A stretch of DNA of 64,000 nucleotides from JBCBWG01 sp039186015 (lineage in GTDB: Bacteria; Pseudomonadota; Alphaproteobacteria; Rhizobiales; Hyphomicrobiaceae): NCBI GenBank assembly GCA_039186015.1, contig JBCDAH010000001.1, forward strand, positions 1 through 64,000. Direction: 5' to 3'. The number at the start of each line of letters is the position of its first letter. Positions within the stretch are counted from its first letter, which is position 1. Positions 53,060 to 61,218 of the stretch are shown one piece after another. The position numbers and the translations under genes were made by a program. The notes beneath the pieces were generated by a model. The model made no database searches. It saw only the letters and a program-made list of their open reading frames with translations, and had not been told where the DNA came from.

Positions 53060-53929
53060 ATGACTGGTACGCACTCAGGCCTTTGTGCGGGAATTGCAGC
53101 TTGCACGGCTATTCTCGGTGGTCTGGCACTCGCCTCAACAGCGAGCGCCGACCCCAACGAAAACAAGCTTGTCATTGAAGGCACCGAAATCAAAACCGAT
53201 GTCGCGGCGCCGAAGGAGTCTCCTTTTGATCGGCTCTACTCTGGCTGGCGGTTCCGCAACCCGGCCACCCAGGCCATGCAAATGGACGATTTTGAAAATC
53301 CTGCCTTTTCGACTGTGGAGGTTGGTGAAGCGGAATGGAGTAAGGTCGACGGCACGGAAGGCAAGTCGTGTGCATCCTGCCATAACGATGCCGCCGACAG
53401 CATGAAAGGCGTGCGTGCCGGCTATCCCAAATGGAACGCCAAAGCCGGCAAGCCGCGGTCTCTGCAACATCAGATCAATGCGTGCCGCGAAACCAACATG
53501 GGCGCCAAACCGTGGAAGTGGGAAAGCGACCAGATGCTGGGCATGACGGCGTTCGTCGGCCTGCAGTCACGTGGTATGCCCGTGAAGGTCCAAATTGATG
53601 GCCCGATGAAAGCCTGGCACGACAAGGGCAAGAAGATCTACTACACGCGCGTTGGGCAGCTCGATATGTCGTGCGCGAATTGCCATGAGGACAACACCGG
53701 CAAGATGATCCGCGCGGACCATCTCAGCCAGGGCCACGTTAACGGCTTTCCGCTCTATCGTTCCAAGTGGCAGAAAATCGGTTCCATGCATCGCCGTTTC
53801 ACGGGCTGCATGAGGAACATTCGTGCGACGCCATACAAGCGCGGCAGCGATGAGTTTGTCGCCCTGGAACTCTACGTGGCTTCACGCGGGATGGGGCTCT
53901 CGGTCGAAACGCCCGCCGTTCGCCAATAG
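53060..53929 (+). CDS. soxA: SoxA, dihaem cytochrome c
   Basis: A 289-residue periplasmic protein with a signal peptide (AACTAILGGLALASTASA). Two haem sites are present, C104-A-S-C107-H108 and C205-A-N-C208-H209. C142 (NACRETNMG) is in the position of the first haem's Cys ligand, and C250 (FTGCMRNIRATPY) matches the active-site cysteine that becomes a persulfide haem ligand in Rhodovulum SoxA. With SoxX it forms the SoxYZ thiosulfate conjugation enzyme. This is the longer dihaem type, not the short monohaem one. Confidence 0.96.
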   Translation: MTGTHSGLCAGIAACTAILGGLALASTASADPNENKLVIEGTEIKTDVAAPKESPFDRLYSGWRFRNPATQAMQMDDFENPAFSTVEVGEAEWSKVDGTEGKSCASCHNDAADSMKGVRAGYPKWNAKAGKPRSLQHQINACRETNMGAKPWKWESDQMLGMTAFVGLQSRGMPVKVQIDGPMKAWHDKGKKIYYTRVGQLDMSCANCHEDNTGKMIRADHLSQGHVNGFPLYRSKWQKIGSMHRRFTGCMRNIRATPYKRGSDEFVALELYVASRGMGLSVETPAVRQ

Positions 53930-54054
53930 CCTCGTAAGACAACGGCCGGCGCACTGAAGAATGCGATGCCCGGCCAACCTCGAAGCAAACCTATCGCGCG
54001 CATCAAAAGCGCGATTGTTCGGCCGCGCCGCAGGCCGTCACAGGAGACGTGCGC

Positions 54055-55749
54055 ATGATTTCCCGACGTGACTTTCTCCAAGCCGCCGTTGCGGCCGGCG
54101 CGATCGTCGGCGGTGCGGGAACGGGGTCTTGGCAAGCACGCGCGGCGCGCCAGGCGCTGATGTCCCAGGACGACCTGCTGCAGTTCGAGACAACTGGCAA
54201 TGTCACACTGGTCCACATTACGGACCTTCATGCGCAGCTGATGCCGGTCTATTTCCGCGAGCCATCGATCAACATCGGCGTCGGCGAAGCTGCGGGACAA
54301 CCGCCGCACCTCACCGGCCAGGACTTCCTGAAGCATTACGGCCTGAAGCCGAAAACACCCGAAGCCTACGCACTATCGTCGGTCGACTTCGCAGCGCTCG
54401 CGAAGGACTATGGCAAGCTTGGCGGCTACGATCGCATCGCAACGGTCCTCAATGCGATCCGGTCTGAGCGCGGCGACCGCATGCTGTTTCTGGATGGCGG
54501 TGACACCTGGCAGGGCAGCTACACGTCGCTCAAGACCAAGGGCGCCGACATGGTCACGGCGATGAATGCGTTGAAGCCCGACGCGATGACGGCGCATTGG
54601 GAATTCACCTACGGCGCCGACCGCGTAAAGGAAATCGTCGAAGAGCTGCCGTTCGCGTTCCTTGGCGGAAACATCTTCGATGCCGAGTGGGATGAGCCGG
54701 CCTACGACTCGACCAAAATGTTTGAGCGCGGCGGCGTGAAGATCGCCGTCATCGGTCAGGCGTTTCCCTATCTGCCGATTGCCAATCCACGCTGGATGTT
54801 CCCGAACCTGTCGTTCGGCGTGCGCGAAGAGCAATTGCAAAAGAATGTCGAGACGGCCCGCGCGGACGGAGCCCAGCTTGTCGTCCTCCTCTCGCACAAC
54901 GGCTTTGACGTGGACCGCAAGGTTGCGTCGCGCGTCAAAGGGATCGACGTGATTTTGACGGGCCATACGCACGACGCGCTGCCTGAGCCACTCCTGGTCG
55001 GCAAGACGTTGTTGATCGCTAGCGGATCGAGCGGCAAGTTCCTCTCCCGCCTTGACCTCGACGTCGGCCCAAGCGGTCTCAAGGGCTACACCTATAAACT
55101 GATCCCGATGTTCTCAGACGTCATCAAGCCCGATGCCGACGCGACTGCGCTCGTCGAAAAACTCCGCGCGCCACACAAGGCTGAACTCGAGCGCGTGCTT
55201 GGCAAAACGGACTCGCTGCTCTATCGGCGCGGCAATTTCAACGGCACTTTCGACGATCTGATTTGTGATGCGTTGCTCGAAGAGCGCGAAGCTGACGTCG
55301 CACTCTCGCCTGGCTTCCGCTGGGGCACGTCTCTGCTGCCCGGCCAGGATATTACGGTCGACGATCTCTTCAACGCCACCGGTATGACGTATCCGTCCGC
55401 TTACCGGTCGGAAATGACCGGCAAGATGCTGAAGGACATTCTCGAAGACGTCGCGGACAATCTGTTCAATCCCGATCCGTACTATCAGCAAGGTGGCGAC
55501 ATGGTTCGCGTCGGCGGCATGGGTTACGCCATCGACATTAACAAACCCATGGGCCAACGCATTTCGAGCATGACCCTCCTGAAGGACGGGTCTGCAATTG
55601 ATCCTGCAAAGACCTACGTCGTGTCCGGATGGGCCTCCGTGAATGAGGCAACCAAGGGCCCGCCGATTTGGGATGTCGTGTCGAACTACATCACGCGTAA
55701 AAAAGTGATTTCACTCAAGCCGAACCGCTCAGTGAAAGTGACAACGTAA
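54055..55749 (+). CDS. soxB: SoxB, thiosulfohydrolase
   Basis: A 564-residue periplasmic dimanganese enzyme that removes sulfate from SoxYZ-cysteine S-sulfonate. A Tat signal (SRRDFLQAAVAAGAIVGGAG) begins the protein. Metal sites of the 5'-nucleotidase family fold are visible: VHITDLHAQL (D57, H59), LDGGDTWQGS, LLSHNGFDVDR and LTGHTHDALP. The C-terminal domain has LSPGFRWGTSLLPGQDITVDDLFNATGMTYP. ATG 54055 is preferred over GTG 54049, since AGGAG lies eight bases before it. Confidence 0.97.
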   Translation: MISRRDFLQAAVAAGAIVGGAGTGSWQARAARQALMSQDDLLQFETTGNVTLVHITDLHAQLMPVYFREPSINIGVGEAAGQPPHLTGQDFLKHYGLKPKTPEAYALSSVDFAALAKDYGKLGGYDRIATVLNAIRSERGDRMLFLDGGDTWQGSYTSLKTKGADMVTAMNALKPDAMTAHWEFTYGADRVKEIVEELPFAFLGGNIFDAEWDEPAYDSTKMFERGGVKIAVIGQAFPYLPIANPRWMFPNLSFGVREEQLQKNVETARADGAQLVVLLSHNGFDVDRKVASRVKGIDVILTGHTHDALPEPLLVGKTLLIASGSSGKFLSRLDLDVGPSGLKGYTYKLIPMFSDVIKPDADATALVEKLRAPHKAELERVLGKTDSLLYRRGNFNGTFDDLICDALLEEREADVALSPGFRWGTSLLPGQDITVDDLFNATGMTYPSAYRSEMTGKMLKDILEDVADNLFNPDPYYQQGGDMVRVGGMGYAIDINKPMGQRISSMTLLKDGSAIDPAKTYVVSGWASVNEATKGPPIWDVVSNYITRKKVISLKPNRSVKVTT

Positions 55750-55825
55750 GTACGACGACGCACGGCAGGTGCAGTCGTACCACTTTGACTCTGCGCGGCC
55801 CCAAACCGTCCCAGCACCGACACAC

Positions 55826-57127
55826 CTATGCGGCAAGACAGTAGAAGTAGCCCGTCGCCGTACCGACCCAGATGCGACCGTCCACGATGCATGGCGTACC
55901 CAAGATCCGGCCGTCGAGCCTGACGTTCCAAACCTCGGTGCCGGATTCTGCATCGAGGCAATACACGCGATAGTCCCGCGACCCGATAATCACCTTGTCC
56001 TCAATGACGCACGGCGACGACCAGATGTTGCTGCGCGTTTGAAAGGTCCAGATCGGTCTGCCGTTGGTGGCATCGACACAGTGGAGCTTACCGTCCTCGG
56101 CACCAATCCAAATCCGGTCGCCAACAACGGCAGGCGTTGAATAGTAACCTCGCGCCTTTGCTTTATAGCGCCAGATCTCCTTGCCTGTCTCGCGGGCAAA
56201 GCAATAGAGATTTGGGGCCCGCTCCTCAGCTGCGGCGTAAACGAAATCGCCGGAAACAACCGGTGAGGAATCCGTATCGTCGTAGGTTTTCGCGCACCAC
56301 CGAACCTTGCCGGTTTTGGTCTCCAACGATACGAGCTCTCCGGCATACGTGGCCGTATAGAACTCCCCATCAGCGACGGCCGGCGAACTCTCCGATCCCT
56401 TGTGGCTGGCGTGATGATGCCCGCGCAGCCCACCGACTAAGGTCTTCCAGATTTCTTGCCCCGTCTTCGGGTCGAGACAGCGCGCATACCCGCTTTCCCC
56501 AGCAACGTAGAGGCGGCCATCAATCACACACGGTGAGGAATCGATATCCTGGCGCGAGTTGAACCGCCAAACCCGGCGTCCCGTTTGGGCGTCAATGCAG
56601 TGGAGATAGTTGTCCGTGTTTCCGACGTACAGGTGGTTGTCGAACATGCAGACTGAACTCTTGAACATGCCTGCGCCGCGATACTTCCACATCAGGCGTC
56701 CCGTCATTGCTTCCAATGCGTAGACATAGCCGCCGACCGATCCCACAAAAACATAGTCACCAAGTTTCACAGCACTACCGGTCCACCCCATGCCGGACCA
56801 ATACTTGTATCCACGACGTGACCGCCGGCGCATAGCAGCCGTTTTGAACCGCCAGGCGATCTCGGGCGCTTTGTCAGGGAGCGGTCCGGTTCCATAAAAG
56901 GTGTGTGCACCGTTGCCGCGAAACATCAGAACCGTGGCGTCTGAGACGGAACTCTCACCGTGCGCCCAGTCCGGCAATTGGATTGCTGGTGGTGCTCTTT
57001 GAGGGCGCTCCGGCTTTGCCAGCGCCATTGTCGGCGACGTCAAGGCTAGGCCGGACGCAGCTGCGCTGAGTTGGGCCAACACGTTACGGCGCGATGGCCC
57101 AATAGATTGCTCAGTATTTGGGGCCAT
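55826..57127 (-). CDS. Tat-exported, cysteine-rich PQQ-like beta-propeller protein inside the sox locus
   Basis: A 433-residue protein oriented against its sox neighbours. A Tat signal (SRRNVLAQLSAAASGLALTSP) predicts folded export. Then come seven to eight propeller blades, each with a YVG-x(4)-G-x(3)-C-L-D-A-x-TG-x(3)-W pattern (for example HCIDAQTGRRVW, RCLDPKTGQEIW, YCLDAESGTEVW). Four blades carry both an SSPC-type cysteine on one strand and a CLD-type cysteine on the next. I see no adjacent Cys-Cys or catalytic Asp-Tyr-Asp set of classical PQQ dehydrogenases. A scaffold, chaperone or redox role in sulfur oxidation is inference from location. ATG 57127 was chosen for the signal. Confidence 0.85.
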   Translation of the reverse strand: MAPNTEQSIGPSRRNVLAQLSAAASGLALTSPTMALAKPERPQRAPPAIQLPDWAHGESSVSDATVLMFRGNGAHTFYGTGPLPDKAPEIAWRFKTAAMRRRSRRGYKYWSGMGWTGSAVKLGDYVFVGSVGGYVYALEAMTGRLMWKYRGAGMFKSSVCMFDNHLYVGNTDNYLHCIDAQTGRRVWRFNSRQDIDSSPCVIDGRLYVAGESGYARCLDPKTGQEIWKTLVGGLRGHHHASHKGSESSPAVADGEFYTATYAGELVSLETKTGKVRWCAKTYDDTDSSPVVSGDFVYAAAEERAPNLYCFARETGKEIWRYKAKARGYYSTPAVVGDRIWIGAEDGKLHCVDATNGRPIWTFQTRSNIWSSPCVIEDKVIIGSRDYRVYCLDAESGTEVWNVRLDGRILGTPCIVDGRIWVGTATGYFYCLAA

Positions 57128-57460
57128 CACGAGGCTGCTCCCGCTCTGCAATATCTCATATCGTAAACAATTTACCCACAACCGATCGTCCTGCATCCAA
57201 AGCGCACCTCGCGACCGAGCACATTGTCTCGGTTGATCGGCAGCCGTGATCTTTACGCACCTCTGCTTAACGATCCTCTAGAGGACAGAGCCGGAATCCG
57301 TGGGCAGGATGCACTCGATCGTAAGGGTGATGACACACCGCGAGCCGCGCGCCCCTCCGACCAACGATTGAAACAATCCGACTTTACGAATTCACGAATT
57401 CGCATATGATTGAGCGACTGCGCATTAGAACGCTTGACCAAACACTTTGAGGAGCGCGCA
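57128..57460. promoter_or_regulatory. Divergent promoter region before soxC
   Basis: A 333-bp gap between the propeller gene and soxC. It includes a 12-bp perfect palindrome TCCTCTAGAGGA at 57274-57285 and a direct repeat ACGAATTC-ACGAATTC at 57387-57402 that partly resembles the SoxR site (ATTC-N8-GCAT). Its right part is AT-rich. It likely drives soxCD separately from soxXYZAB. Confidence 0.5.
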
Positions 57461-58729
57461 ATGTCGTCCCACAAGACTGTCCCAAGTCGACGCAATTTCC
57501 TCACGGGCACCGTTGCCGCTGGCGCAGCCTTGGCTGCTGGAACAGCCGCCGCGCGCGCCGCAGATGGCGAGAAAGCCATTCTCGAAATTCCCGACTGGTC
57601 GAAGTCACTCGGTGTTGGGGTCGATTCCGCGCCCTACGGAAAACCGTCGGAGTTCGAGAAGGATGTCGTGCGCCGCCACGTTGCCTGGTTAACAGCGTCG
57701 GCCGAAAGCTCCGTGAACTTCACACCACTGCATGAACTCGACGGCATCATCACGCCGAATGGTCTCTGCTTTGAACGCCATCATGCCGGTGTGGCGGAAG
57801 TCGACCCGGCGCAATACCGCCTGATGATCAACGGGCTGGTCGATAAGCCCATGGTTTTCACGCTCGCCGACTTGATGCGGTTTCCGCGCCAAAATCATAT
57901 CTACTTTCTGGAATGCGCGGCGAACTCCGGCATGGAATGGCGCGGGGCACAGCTCAACGGCTGCCAGTTCACCCACGGCATGGTGCACAACGTCATGTAC
58001 ACGGGGGTGCCGCTCAAATACCTCCTCCAGGAAGCCGGCCTGAAAACCAATGCCAAATGGATCATGCCCGAAGGCGGCGATTCTTCGGGAATGAACCGGT
58101 CCGTCCCGATGTTCAAGGCACTCGACGACTGCTTGATCGCGTTCAAAATGAACGGCGAGGCGCTGCGGCCTGAGCAAGGCTATCCCGTCCGGCTCGTGGT
58201 GCCGGGCTGGGAAGGCAACATGTGGGTGAAGTGGATCCGGCGGATTGAGGTCGGTGACGAACCCTGGCACGCACGCGAAGAGACCTCCAAGTACACGGAC
58301 CTCATGGAAAACGGCAAGGCGCGGCGGTTCACCTGGGAGATGGATGCCAAGTCCGTCATCACGAACCCCTCACCGCAAGCACCGCTGACCCACAAGAAGG
58401 GCTTTACCGTCCTTACGGGGCTCGCCTGGTCCGGCCGCGGCACGATCCAGAGAGTCGACGTCTCGCTCGACGGCGGCAAGAACTGGCGGACAGCGCGCCT
58501 GGACGGCCCAAGCCTCGATAAGTCCTTGCATCGCTTCTATGTCGAATTTGATTGGGATGGCAGTCCACTCCTGCTGCAGTCCCGCGCGATCGATTCCACC
58601 GGATATGTGCAGCCGACCAAGGCCGCACTTCGCGAGGCGCGCGGAACGAACTCGATCTATCACAACAATGGCATTCAAACCTGGCACGTCGCCGCCGACG
58701 GCAAGGTCGAAAACGTGGAGGTCTCTTGA
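57461..58729 (+). CDS. soxC: SoxC, molybdoprotein subunit of sulfane dehydrogenase
   Basis: A 422-residue protein of the sulfite oxidase family that oxidises the sulfane sulfur of SoxY-bound persulfide to the sulfonate, six electrons at a time, with SoxD. A Tat signal (SRRNFLTGTVAAGAALAAG) is followed by the molybdopterin domain, whose Mo-ligand cysteine is C152 in YFLECAANSGMEWRG. The RLVVPGWEGNMWVKWIRRIEV and HKKGFTVLTGLAWSGRGTIQRVDVSLDGGKNW segments are the family's second half. ATG 57461 follows GAGGAG. soxD starts one base after its stop. Confidence 0.96.
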   Translation: MSSHKTVPSRRNFLTGTVAAGAALAAGTAAARAADGEKAILEIPDWSKSLGVGVDSAPYGKPSEFEKDVVRRHVAWLTASAESSVNFTPLHELDGIITPNGLCFERHHAGVAEVDPAQYRLMINGLVDKPMVFTLADLMRFPRQNHIYFLECAANSGMEWRGAQLNGCQFTHGMVHNVMYTGVPLKYLLQEAGLKTNAKWIMPEGGDSSGMNRSVPMFKALDDCLIAFKMNGEALRPEQGYPVRLVVPGWEGNMWVKWIRRIEVGDEPWHAREETSKYTDLMENGKARRFTWEMDAKSVITNPSPQAPLTHKKGFTVLTGLAWSGRGTIQRVDVSLDGGKNWRTARLDGPSLDKSLHRFYVEFDWDGSPLLLQSRAIDSTGYVQPTKAALREARGTNSIYHNNGIQTWHVAADGKVENVEVS

Positions 58730-58730
58730 C

Positions 58731-59411
58731 ATGAGAGTGCTCAGTCAGTCTTGCGGACTTTCGATGATCGCCGCCATTGCACTTTTCCTTTCCGGCCCAA
58801 TCGCCTTGGCCGAAGGCGCCAAAAATTTCGGCATCGGTCGCGCCGCGACACCTGCCGAGGTGAAAGCCTGGGACATTGACGTGCGACCTGACGGCCAAGG
58901 GCTGCCGAAGGGCAAAGGCACAGCCGAGCAGGGTGAGGAAATCTTCGCGGAGCGGTGTGCATCATGCCATGGCGACTTTGCCGAGGGCGTCGACCGTTGG
59001 CCGGTTCTCGCAGGCGGGCAGGATTCCCTGACCTCCGACGACCCCGTCAAGACGCTGGGCTCGTACTGGCCGTATCTCTCAACCGCGTACGACTACATCT
59101 ATCGCGCGATGCCGTTCGGTGATGCGCAGTCTCTCACGCCCGACGAAACCTACGCGATCATCGCGTTCATTTTGAACATGAACAACATCATCGAGGATCC
59201 GACCTTCGAGCTGTCGCATAAGAACTTCACCTCCATCCGGCTGCCGAACGAGAAGAACTTCATCAAAGACCCGCGGCCGGACACGCCGCTGGCCTCCAAG
59301 AAAAAGCCCTGCATGAAAGACTGCAAGTCAGACGTCAAAATCACAATGCGCGCACGCATTCTCGACGTCACGCCTAAGGACGGCGAAAACCCATCAGCCA
59401 GCATTGACTGA
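58731..59411 (+). CDS. soxD: SoxD, cytochrome c subunit of sulfane dehydrogenase (short form)
   Basis: A 226-residue periplasmic cytochrome with signal peptide (LSMIAAIALFLSGPIALA) that takes electrons from SoxC. It has a single haem site C76-A-S-C79-H80 in FAERCASCHGDFAEG, and YRAMPFGDAQSLTPDETYAIIAFILNMNN provides the Met ligand and end helix. The C-terminal KPCMKDCKSD has two further cysteines without His. The Paracoccus protein is about 380 residues with two haems, so the second haem domain is absent here. It begins one base after soxC. Confidence 0.93.
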   Translation: MRVLSQSCGLSMIAAIALFLSGPIALAEGAKNFGIGRAATPAEVKAWDIDVRPDGQGLPKGKGTAEQGEEIFAERCASCHGDFAEGVDRWPVLAGGQDSLTSDDPVKTLGSYWPYLSTAYDYIYRAMPFGDAQSLTPDETYAIIAFILNMNNIIEDPTFELSHKNFTSIRLPNEKNFIKDPRPDTPLASKKKPCMKDCKSDVKITMRARILDVTPKDGENPSASID

Positions 59412-59435
59412 TAGCCATTGCGCATAGACGCTGAA

Positions 59436-59461
59436 ACGCGCGGCACAGCTGCCGCGCGTTC
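59436..59461 (+). terminator. Hairpin at the end of the sox cluster
   Basis: A perfect 11-bp stem AACGCGCGGCA/TGCCGCGCGTT with loop CAGC, 25 bp after soxD and before a convergent gene. It lacks a good T-run but its strength and location suggest a 3' end. Confidence 0.65.
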
Positions 59462-59498
59462 GGATCGCAAACATCCTGATCCATGAAGCCACGGCGCA

Positions 59499-59921
59499 TT
59501 ACGCGCCGACGCTTCCCGGCGCAACTTCGTGCACTTCAACGATGTTGCCGTCAGGGTCATAGAAAAAGATCTGCTGCCAGCCCGTCATCGCCCAATCCCC
59601 GAAGTCCGCGTAGGGGATACCTTGCGACTCCAGGCGCTGCTTGAACTCAGCGATATCATCGGTGCGAAACGCGATGTGCCCGCGCTCGACAGGATTGACC
59701 CCTTTGCCCGTACGATAGCCGACGTTCAGATCTTTCTCCGCGATATGGACCTGCAGCGCACCGTCGGTCATGAACGCGACGGCACCGGGATAGCCCTCGT
59801 CGGTCACACGAGCCGCATTCATGTCCGGCTCACTCCCGAGACCGAGAACATCGCGATAGAAGGTTTCCATCTCTCCGACGTTGTTCGTCGATAAATTGAT
59901 ATGGTGAAGTTTCAGCTTCAT
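59499..59921 (-). CDS. VOC-fold protein (glyoxalase/bleomycin-resistance superfamily)
   Basis: A 140-residue metal-binding vicinal-oxygen-chelate protein. LHHINLSTNNVGEMETFYRDVLGL gives the first metal His (residue 5-6) and the first beta-alpha unit, ALQVHIAEKD the second, GHIAFRTDDIAEFKQRLESQGI the third, and FFYDPDGNIVEVHEVAPG the last, with the metal Glu. All four ligands seem present. ATG 59921 is preferred over GTG 59930, with AAGG upstream. Substrate unknown; being next to sox may be chance. Confidence 0.88.
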   Translation of the reverse strand: MKLKLHHINLSTNNVGEMETFYRDVLGLGSEPDMNAARVTDEGYPGAVAFMTDGALQVHIAEKDLNVGYRTGKGVNPVERGHIAFRTDDIAEFKQRLESQGIPYADFGDWAMTGWQQIFFYDPDGNIVEVHEVAPGSVGA

Positions 59922-60023
59922 AGACGACACCTTTTCGGATCCAGCGTATGCGATCCACTGTACAGTCGCTCCGACACGGTAGAAACACGGAAATCGGTCG
60001 CCCCCGTCCCAACCACGATGGCG

Positions 60024-60629
60024 CTATTTTCGAACTGCAGCGAGTTCAGCCTCGAGCTCAGCAATCCGGTCGCGTAGCGGCGCCGTGACGACCTGAACCT
60101 CGCCCATGGTCAGGCGCGGCGTGATGTGTTGAGGGCAGTTCCAGTCAAAGGCCGCAACCGTAATCAGAAACCCACGCTCGATACGCGCCTGATAGTTCGG
60201 TGGAACCAGTGCCTCAAGCGTGGACCGATCATCGGCATCGATCATGCTCACATGTCCGAGCACCTTCAGTCGCGCGCGCAATCGATAGTCCATAAAGAAC
60301 AGCGAGACCCGATCATCCTTCAACAGATTGCCGACACTGACGTATTGTCGGTTGCCTGAGAAATCAGCAAAGCCGATCGTTTTTTCATCAAGCGGGCGCA
60401 CAAAACCTTTCGGCCCGCCACGATGCTGAACGTAGGGCCAGCCCGTTTCCGTTACCGTCGCCATATAAAAACTGTCGCGCTCGCTGATAAATGCTGCCTC
60501 ATCCGGCCCTAAGCGATCGTGACTGTCGTCACCGGCCTCCTGTTTCGCGTAGCTATTCCGGCTTCCCATTACCTCTTGCACACGCCGAACCGTTTCGGTG
60601 AATGCGATCTCTGCGAATTTATGCCCCAT
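60024..60629 (-). CDS. PNPOx-family (pyridoxamine-phosphate-oxidase-like) flavoprotein
   Basis: A 201-residue protein with a split-barrel flavin-binding fold. FISERDSFYMATVTETGWPYVQHRGGPKGFVRPLDEKTIGFADFSGNRQYVSVGNLLKDDRVSLFFMDY is the diagnostic region of a family that binds FMN or F420-like cofactors, and RARLKVLGHVSMID follows. Function unknown in this subgroup. A short Glu/Ala-rich coiled coil (LRDRIAELEAELAAVRK) ends the protein and may join subunits. Monocistronic. Confidence 0.88.
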   Translation of the reverse strand: MGHKFAEIAFTETVRRVQEVMGSRNSYAKQEAGDDSHDRLGPDEAAFISERDSFYMATVTETGWPYVQHRGGPKGFVRPLDEKTIGFADFSGNRQYVSVGNLLKDDRVSLFFMDYRLRARLKVLGHVSMIDADDRSTLEALVPPNYQARIERGFLITVAAFDWNCPQHITPRLTMGEVQVVTAPLRDRIAELEAELAAVRK

Positions 60630-60894
60630 GATTAGACCTCTGCTAATATCGATCGCAGTTTCAAGTTGTGCATAACCGCATCAGCAGTCAAAGACCGGCA
60701 TGTAAGTTGCACGGGCTTGTGATGCGGCCCGCGCAGGAATTTGTCGCAGCACAGGCGAAACACTCATGACGAAGCTTTTCCAATCAAGACACATTTTGGG
60801 CACACAGCCCGCTCACGTGTCGCGGCCTGGACAACTCGTTATCCCGCAGGCTGGAACGACGTGGTAGACGTCCGCGTGTCCTGGAGAGAGCATC

Positions 60895-61131
60895 ATGTTA
60901 GCAAAAGTTGTCGTACTGCTGATTTCCTCGACCATCGCTGCGCATTCGGTTCTTGCGATGGAAATTCCCAAAGAAGTCACTCCGGACATTCGACGCGCTT
61001 GTGAAAAGGACGTCCGCCGCCTTTGTGTGCGGAAAACATCAACTGTTTCATCTGTAAAAAGCTGCGTAATCAAGAATTTCACCAAACTGAATATGCGGTG
61101 CCGGATCAAACTGGCAAGGTTTGGCCTTTAA
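60895..61131 (+). CDS. Small cysteine-rich secreted protein
   Basis: A 78-residue protein with a signal peptide (VVVLLISSTIAAHSVLAM). The mature 55 residues have four cysteines in the pattern RRACEKDVRRLC-x(13)-CVIKNFTKLNMRC, resembling a single unit of the cysteine-rich GLG1-like repeat. GGAGAG precedes the ATG. Periplasmic, probably two disulfides; role unknown. Confidence 0.75.
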   Translation: MLAKVVVLLISSTIAAHSVLAMEIPKEVTPDIRRACEKDVRRLCVRKTSTVSSVKSCVIKNFTKLNMRCRIKLARFGL

Positions 61132-61218
61132 ACGTCTTAAAAACGTGCCATAAAAATCAACACTGAGTTTCAGATAACCCTCAAAATCACGCGCAATTCG
61201 CACCTTCCCTGCTCCGCT

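Noticed and set aside
54373..54972. A 199-codon minus-strand frame inside soxB
   Set aside because: Antisense to conserved SoxB metal-site sequence; no RBS or family pattern.
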